Shown here: in pieces, positions 7,020-10,807 of the stretch | Numbering within the stretch: position 1 is the stretch's first letter | How the letters are laid out: every line of letters starts with the position of its first letter | Origin: Planctomycetota bacterium | GTDB lineage: Bacteria > Planctomycetota > Phycisphaerae > WQYP01 | DNA length: 10,807 nt | NCBI GenBank assembly: GCA_021809365.1 | Contig: JAKBAC010000118.1 | Span: 1-10,807, forward strand | Direction of reading: 5' to 3' | Made by a program: the position numbers and the translations under genes | Notes under the pieces: model-generated | Told to the model about the DNA's origin: nothing | The model's input: the letters and a program-made list of their open reading frames with translations, nothing else | Databases searched by the model: none

Positions 7020-7029
7020 CATCCTGTAA

Positions 7030-7497
7030 CTAATCCGCCGGGCCGGTCGTTCGGGTGCCGGCGGCGGATGAAAATTTTATAATAGTCCCGATCGGCAATT
7101 TGTTGAGGCGTGTGATGACCATTCGGTCCACGGTCCAGTTCACTTTGTATGTAAACGCCACTTTGTCGCCGAGGGTAATATCATGAAGTGTTATACCGTG
7201 CGCCAACTGATACGGCATGGTCATGGCCATCATGGGTTCGATTTTTCCATTCATTCCCACCCAATGGGCGATCGGCCCAACTTTAATGGAAACATTTTCC
7301 GGCAACTCTCCAGGCAACGGTAATGCTTTGACGATGCCGCGCAGATGGTAGGTGTATGTGACCCCCGACTGTGCGGCGTTTCGGGTGTTGCTGGAATGCT
7401 TAGATGCACAGCCGCCCAGCAGCCCTGCTGCCGCGGCCACCCCTGCAATAAATAATTTCTGACGCGCGGACATTTTTATAATCATTCCCTTTTTCAT
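7030..7497 (-). CDS. Lipoprotein of the CusF-like copper-binding type
   Basis: The 155-residue protein starts MKKGMIIKMSARQ, has a hydrophobic h-region (FIAGVAAAAGLL) and a lipobox LGGC with the lipidated Cys at residue 30, so it should be membrane-anchored. Residues about 48-135 resemble the small beta-barrel of CusF-type proteins: YHLRGIVKALPLPGELPENVSIKVGPIAHW, the Met-rich PMMAMTMPYQL (88-98), and ITLGDKVAFTYKVN... VDRMVITRLNKLP. In the family, Met and Trp/His residues of this region bind Cu(I); here M89, M90, M92, M94, H78 and W79 are candidates. The role would be periplasmic copper binding or delivery; function is inferred from similarity of motif order only. Alternative starts at residues 5 and 9 would also keep the lipobox. 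No cytochrome oxidase, CusABC or Sco gene lies nearby. It converges on the prepilin gene with a 10-base gap. Confidence 0.75.
   Translation of the reverse strand: MKKGMIIKMSARQKLFIAGVAAAAGLLGGCASKHSSNTRNAAQSGVTYTYHLRGIVKALPLPGELPENVSIKVGPIAHWVGMNGKIEPMMAMTMPYQLAHGITLHDITLGDKVAFTYKVNWTVDRMVITRLNKLPIGTIIKFSSAAGTRTTGPAD
7033..7069 (+). terminator. Possible hairpin ending the prepilin transcript
   Basis: ATCCGCCG (7033-7040) and CGGCGGAT (7062-7069) form a perfect 8-bp inverted repeat with a 21-base loop; the loop can add a GGCC/CCGG-type inner stem. It lies 14 bases after the prepilin stop and inside the 3' end of the convergent lipoprotein gene. A short A- and T-rich stretch (GAAAATTTTAT) follows, not a clean T-run, so termination is only a suggestion. 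Confidence 0.3.
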
Positions 7498-7593
7498 TGC
7501 AATCCGGCAGTGGCATTGCGTGAAACAACGCCAACCACCGATACTCTACAGGAAATTATACCCATGACGAATTCTGCGTGCTTTATTTTACTT

Positions 7594-7599
7594 TATAAT
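7594..7599 (+). promoter_or_regulatory. Possible -10 box for the aldehyde dehydrogenase gene
   Basis: A perfect TATAAT lies 73 bases before the aldehyde dehydrogenase ATG in the 175-base divergent gap (7498-7672). Transcription would start near 7606. The -35 region at 17 bases (ATTCTG) is poor. An alternative pair, TTGCGT (7516-7521) with an 18-base spacer to GATACT (7540-7545), is also possible. Nothing else stands out in this gap. Confidence 0.35.
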
Positions 7600-7672
7600 C
7601 TCCGCTCGAACGATTACAGTGCAAGTGCGGCGGCCAGGGTTGTACGGCCGGCATTGGCAGGAGATTATCATC

Positions 7673-9154
7673 ATGGCGGAAAAACTCAACAGCAAGGTTA
7701 CAACATTTCTGAACGAGCCCCTGGCGCATTACATTGCGGGCAAATGGCTGCTTAGTACGGACGGCGCTTTAGCGGATGTGATCAATCCATCGGACGGCAC
7801 GGTGATCGCTCAGGTTGCCATGGCTTCCGCCCATGAGGTGGATGGCGCCGTTAATGCCGCGCATAATGCTTTCCCCGCCTGGGCCAAAATGCCGGTTAAT
7901 CAGCGCAGCGTCCTGCTGCACCGCCTGGCCGACTGCATGGAGAAACATGCCGGTGATTTAGCACAATTGGAATCTCTGGATGTGGGCAAGGCCATTATCA
8001 ACAGTGAGGCCTTTGATATTCCCTTTGGAGTTCAGGGTATACGTTACTTTGCCGATCTGGCGTTGCATGCCCAGTATGATATTCCGCTGGCGGTCAAAAA
8101 TATTGAAGCACGTATCCATCGGGTGCCTTACGGTGCCTGCGGATTTATTTTCCCTTGGAATTTCCCTTATGACCTGCTGATCTGGGGCATCATGCCCGCG
8201 TTAGCGGCCGGTAATACGGTCGTGGTTAAACCGTCGGAAGTGACGCCGTTAAGTACGTTGTATGTATGCAAACTGGCAGCGGAAGTCGGTTTCCCGGCGG
8301 GCGTGATCAACGTGGTCAACGGCACAGGTTCCAGGGCCGGAGCCATGCTTACCGGACATCCGCTGATTAAACGCATGTCCTTTACCGGATCACCGGGGGT
8401 GGGCAAAATTATTGGCGAAACATGCGGGCGGAACCTGGTGCCGTGCAAGCTGGAACTTGGCGGCAAAGGAGCCGCGGTGATTTTTGATGACGTGGATGTA
8501 GAGTCCACGGCCCAGCAGCTTGCCGCAGCTATTACGCTTAATACCGGGCAGGTCTGCTGCACGGCTACGCGTTGGATTATCCATGAAAGAATTCATGATC
8601 AACTGTTGGCCAAAGCGGCGGAAATTCTGAAAAACACACGCGTCGGCCCGGCTTTGGACCGCAGCACGCAAATGGGGCCGCTGGTGAGCAAAGTTCAGTT
8701 GGAGCGTGTGAATCGGTATGTGGAAAACGGAAAAAAGCAGGGCGCTGTGGCCGTTCTGGAACCGCAGACGTTGCGCATCAGCGGGCATGACGGCGGATAT
8801 TACGTAAGTCCCAGTCTTCTGACCGGTACAAGTGATAATGTCTGCTGCCGCGAAGAAATCTTTGGCCCCAGTGCTTATGCTTTAACATTCAGTGACGAAG
8901 AGGCAGCCATTAAGCAGGTCAACAGCCTGTCCTACGGACTGGCTAACAGCGTATGGAGTCGGGATTTGCAGCGCGCCAACCGCGTGGCGGAACGGATGAT
9001 CGCCGGCAACAGCTGGATTAACGCGCATAATGTATTCGCGTATGGCCTGCCGTATGGTGGGGCCAATTTAAGCGGCATGGGCGGCGGAGTAAACAGCCCG
9101 GAGACGTTCCATGATTATCTGCGTTCACAAACCATCGCCCGGCCACTGGTGTGA
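7673..9154 (+). CDS. NAD(P)-dependent aldehyde dehydrogenase
   Basis: The 493-residue protein is a full-length aldehyde dehydrogenase. Key motifs: GFIFPWNFP with oxyanion-hole Asn N163 (157-165); VVVKPSEVTP with NAD-contacting K186; MSFTGSPGVGK (235-245) of the Rossmann loop; LELGGKGA with the general base E261; NTGQVCCTATR with catalytic C295 (C296 is a second Cys in the next position); EEIFGP with E395 contacting the cofactor ribose; and NSWINAH near the C-terminus. The chemistry is oxidation of an aldehyde to a carboxylate with NAD(P)+. The GQVC-TATR signature is shared with betaine- and aminoaldehyde-type enzymes, but the substrate cannot be read from sequence. The ATG at 7673 is preceded by GGCAGGAG, 9 bases away; an in-frame start 18 codons upstream lacks such a site. 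The gene stands alone, with dnaN 177 bases downstream. Confidence 0.92.
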   Translation: MAEKLNSKVTTFLNEPLAHYIAGKWLLSTDGALADVINPSDGTVIAQVAMASAHEVDGAVNAAHNAFPAWAKMPVNQRSVLLHRLADCMEKHAGDLAQLESLDVGKAIINSEAFDIPFGVQGIRYFADLALHAQYDIPLAVKNIEARIHRVPYGACGFIFPWNFPYDLLIWGIMPALAAGNTVVVKPSEVTPLSTLYVCKLAAEVGFPAGVINVVNGTGSRAGAMLTGHPLIKRMSFTGSPGVGKIIGETCGRNLVPCKLELGGKGAAVIFDDVDVESTAQQLAAAITLNTGQVCCTATRWIIHERIHDQLLAKAAEILKNTRVGPALDRSTQMGPLVSKVQLERVNRYVENGKKQGAVAVLEPQTLRISGHDGGYYVSPSLLTGTSDNVCCREEIFGPSAYALTFSDEEAAIKQVNSLSYGLANSVWSRDLQRANRVAERMIAGNSWINAHNVFAYGLPYGGANLSGMGGGVNSPETFHDYLRSQTIARPLV

Positions 9155-9331
9155 AGCCGGCCGAAGCTATGAAGTGGCTGCTTACAGCGCAGCAAGTTCA
9201 GCGCGGGGTGTTGTTGTTTTGGCCGCATGATATTACTATTCCGGATAATCGTTTTACACGGCGGACCGGAATTTTCCGTTCGCCGCGATAGAATGTTGAA
9301 TATTGGGAACCCTTTACCAGGAAATAAAAGC
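9155..9331. promoter_or_regulatory. dnaN upstream region with a dyad and a possible -10 box
   Basis: The gap contains an imperfect 27-base dyad at 9259-9285: CGGAA/TTCCG in the centre (9267-9271 and 9274-9278), then two more pairs past one mismatch, then CGGC/GCCG past one bulge. A TAGAAT box (9289-9294) follows directly, so the dyad covers the -35 position and could be an operator or a leader hairpin. AGGAAA precedes the dnaN ATG by 7 bases. A weak GCTGC/GCAGC hairpin (9177-9193) lies 22 bases after the aldehyde dehydrogenase stop. Confidence 0.35.
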
Positions 9332-10492
9332 ATGAAAGCCATCGTGCATCGTCAAGCCCTTGTTGAAGTCCTCGCCTTAGCCTGCAGCGTGGTGCCCACG
9401 CGTTCGCCCAAACCGGTGCTGTCATGCGTGCGGATCAGTACCGTGTCCAATGGCCGGGACAAAGCGGTTCGGCTGGTCACAACCGATCTGGAAATGACCT
9501 TGGAGACTACGATTTCCCAGGTGGAAATAAGCCAGGAAGGCACGGTTCTGCTGCCGGCCGGCAAACTTAGCGAGATTGTCAATAACTCGCCGGATGAAAC
9601 CATTACGCTGGATACGGAAGGCGAAAAAGCGACGATCAAAGGGTCGGACAGCACTTTTACGCTTCTGGGATTTAACCCCGAGGAATTCCCCCCGGTCAGC
9701 GGCTTTGAGGGCGAACCGGATTTTTCCATCACCGCCGGCGCATTGAAAGACATGCTCGATCGCACGCGATTCGCGGCCGCACGGGAAATGAGCCGCTACG
9801 CCATTAATGGCGTGCTGTTTGAACGCAAGGGGAAAAAATTATCGCTCGTGGCGACCGATGGGCATCGGTTGTCGCAAACCCGTGATGAAACCCACGGCGG
9901 CGAAAGCAAAGATGTATCGGCAGTGGTGCCGATCAAGGCTTTGGCACTGATTGAACGGTTACTGACCACGCGCGAAAGCACCGTTGAATTGCAGTTCCGC
10001 GAGAATAAGATTTTCGGGCGCGTGATCCCCGCAGAAGTTCCCGCGGAAGGGGACAAGCCCAAGGCCGACGTGCAACCCAGCGCCACCTTCAGCGCGTTGC
10101 TGGTGGAGGGTGCATTTCCTCCGTATCAGGATGTCATTCCCAAAGATTGTGACCGTAAGACCAGCTTGAATCGGGATCGACTGCAAAGTGCAGTGCGCCG
10201 CGCGGCGTTGCTGACCAATGATGATTCACGGTCCGTAAGACTGAATTTCGCGACGAAAGTACTGACGATTTCCGGCCGCTCGCCGGATGTGGGCGAAGCC
10301 AAGGTGGAAATGCCAATTGAATTTTCCGGTGATTCACTGGATGTAGGCTTTAATCCGCAATATCTTCTCGACGCTTTAAAAGTGGCCCCCACGGATGAAG
10401 TCACGCTGGAACTCAAATCTGCGGCCAAGCCGGGCCTGCTTCGGGCCGGCCCCAACTTTCTCTATGTGATTATGCCGGTAAATCTGACATAA
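9332..10492 (+). CDS. dnaN: DNA polymerase III beta subunit (sliding clamp)
   Basis: The 386-residue protein has the three-domain clamp layout and hallmark segments: MKAIVHRQALVEVLALACSVVPTRSPKPVL at the start, VLLPAGKLSEIVNNSPD (72-88), GFNPEEFPP (113-121), the family signature LVATDGHRLSQ (172-182), VVPIKALALIERLL (198-211), VEGAFPPYQDVIPKD (258-272), NPQYLLDALK (341-350) and the end YVIMPVNL, equivalent to the usual 'YVIMPMRL'. Two copies form the ring that tethers DNA polymerase to DNA and docks other replication and repair proteins. It is slightly longer than the common 366-380 residues because of a charged, Pro-rich insert (about 235-250, PAEVPAEGDKPKADVQPS) before the third domain. The ATG at 9332 has AGGAAA 7 bases upstream; a 35-codon N-terminal extension is rejected because it precedes the conserved start. 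Unlike the classic arrangement, dnaA and recF are not beside it. Confidence 0.97.
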   Translation: MKAIVHRQALVEVLALACSVVPTRSPKPVLSCVRISTVSNGRDKAVRLVTTDLEMTLETTISQVEISQEGTVLLPAGKLSEIVNNSPDETITLDTEGEKATIKGSDSTFTLLGFNPEEFPPVSGFEGEPDFSITAGALKDMLDRTRFAAAREMSRYAINGVLFERKGKKLSLVATDGHRLSQTRDETHGGESKDVSAVVPIKALALIERLLTTRESTVELQFRENKIFGRVIPAEVPAEGDKPKADVQPSATFSALLVEGAFPPYQDVIPKDCDRKTSLNRDRLQSAVRRAALLTNDDSRSVRLNFATKVLTISGRSPDVGEAKVEMPIEFSGDSLDVGFNPQYLLDALKVAPTDEVTLELKSAAKPGLLRAGPNFLYVIMPVNLT

Positions 10493-10630
10493 TCCACTCT
10501 CGGGCGAATAAATGTGCTGACGATTCACTTATGCGCAAGCCTGAGGTGAACGACCAGCGCCGGTCCGGAGAATGGCCTTTGCGGGGCACCTGGACCCGAG
10601 CGGAATTGTCCAGCACTGGCGATGGTGCAG

Positions 10631-10807
10631 CTAGCCTGTCCGAGGAATGGCCGGGATTGCGATTACTCGGACAGGCTCCTGGCGGGCTGGCGGTGTACTG
10701 GAGAGGTTTACCGGTAAATGGATCGCCTGGGATTGTTTTTTGAAGTCGCTTACATCCTGGCCCATCTCGCGGCAGGCTATATCTAAAAATGTCGCATTCA
10801 ACATGTT
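10631..10807 (-). CDS. Possible C-terminal piece of an unknown minus-strand protein (cut by window edge)
   Basis: A minus-strand frame runs in from the right edge and ends at a TAG at 10633-10631. The visible 58 or so residues read MLNATFLDIACREMGQDVSDFKKQ... ending ...VRVIAIPAIPRTG, which looks like plausible protein and has a helical first part. No family is recognised, and the gene would end inside the 12-bp inverted repeat and converge on dnaN. It overlaps a competing plus-strand frame (10531-10743); at most one is real. It may also be noncoding. Confidence 0.25.
   Translation of the reverse strand, partial: NMLNATFLDIACREMGQDVSDFKKQSQAIHLPVNLSSTPPARQEPVRVIAIPAIPRTG
10633..10677. repeat. 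Perfect 12-bp inverted repeat
   Basis: AGCCTGTCCGAG (10633-10644) is the exact reverse complement of CTCGGACAGGCT (10666-10677), separated by 21 bases. Twelve perfect, GC-rich pairs are unlikely by chance in such a short span and would form a very stable hairpin in RNA of either strand. Confidence 0.75.

Larger units (their letters stand above)
10493..10807. other. Region after dnaN with strong inverted repeats; no secure gene
   Basis: A plus-strand frame (10531-10743, 70 residues, MRKPEVNDQRRSGEWPL...) and a minus-strand frame overlap here and neither matches a family I know. The region holds a perfect 12-bp inverted repeat, AGCCTGTCCGAG (10633-10644) and CTCGGACAGGCT (10666-10677), with a 21-base loop; a smaller CTGGAC/GTCCAG hairpin (10590-10595 and 10608-10613); a perfect 12-base palindrome TTTACCGGTAAA (10707-10718); and a run of six Ts (10736-10741). 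It may be a dnaN terminator region, a structured RNA or a mobile-element remnant. Confidence 0.45.

Noticed and set aside
6204..7022. 272-residue minus-strand frame opposite the prepilin gene
   Set aside because: It is the antisense shadow of a prepilin with clear cleavage and helix motifs.
7230..7245. GGTTCGA string resembling a tRNA T-loop
   Set aside because: It lies in the coding sequence of the lipoprotein and no acceptor, D or anticodon arms surround it.
10531..10743. 70-residue plus-strand frame after dnaN
   Set aside because: No ribosome site, no family match, spans a perfect 12-bp inverted repeat and competes with a minus-strand frame; not DciA/DUF721-like or RecF-like by eye.

Overview
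The window looks like ordinary chromosome from a Planctomycetota (PVC-group) bacterium of medium-high GC, possibly Phycisphaerae-like. This is inferred from gene content, not from a marker search. The clues are a secreted prepilin-like protein with a [11 protein letters not shown] cleavage signal and an asparagine/glycine-rich C-terminus ending in a DG motif, a degenerate acyl-CoA-dehydrogenase-like flavoprotein, and a small-protein plus nucleotidyltransferase pair of a kind common in that phylum. There is no rRNA, tRNA, CRISPR array, integrase or insertion sequence that I can recognise.

Left part (1-3176), all on the minus strand: the N-terminal 258 residues of a gene cut by the window edge, low-complexity with an RG-rich basic patch; an acyl-CoA-dehydrogenase-like flavoprotein; and a two-gene operon of a 69-residue helical protein overlapping a nucleotidyltransferase by 4 bases. 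Upstream of that operon lie a good promoter and two close perfect palindromes.

Middle part (3177-7497): an AlaC-like PLP aminotransferase and a SurA/PrsA-like parvulin foldase with an N-terminal membrane anchor or signal, both on the minus strand. A 428-base gap rich in inverted repeats follows, ending in a terminator-like UUCG hairpin just before the plus-strand prepilin gene. The prepilin gene converges, 10 bases apart, on a minus-strand lipoprotein of the CusF copper-binding type.

Right part (7498-10807): a plus-strand NAD(P)-dependent aldehyde dehydrogenase, then dnaN (beta sliding clamp) standing apart from dnaA and recF. The last 315 bases hold no secure gene but do hold a perfect 12-bp inverted repeat and a 12-bp palindrome.

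The genes are mostly independent units; only the small-protein/nucleotidyltransferase pair is clearly one operon. The best second-look items are the structured region before the prepilin gene, the nucleotidyltransferase pair, the paired palindromes, and the inverted repeats after dnaN.
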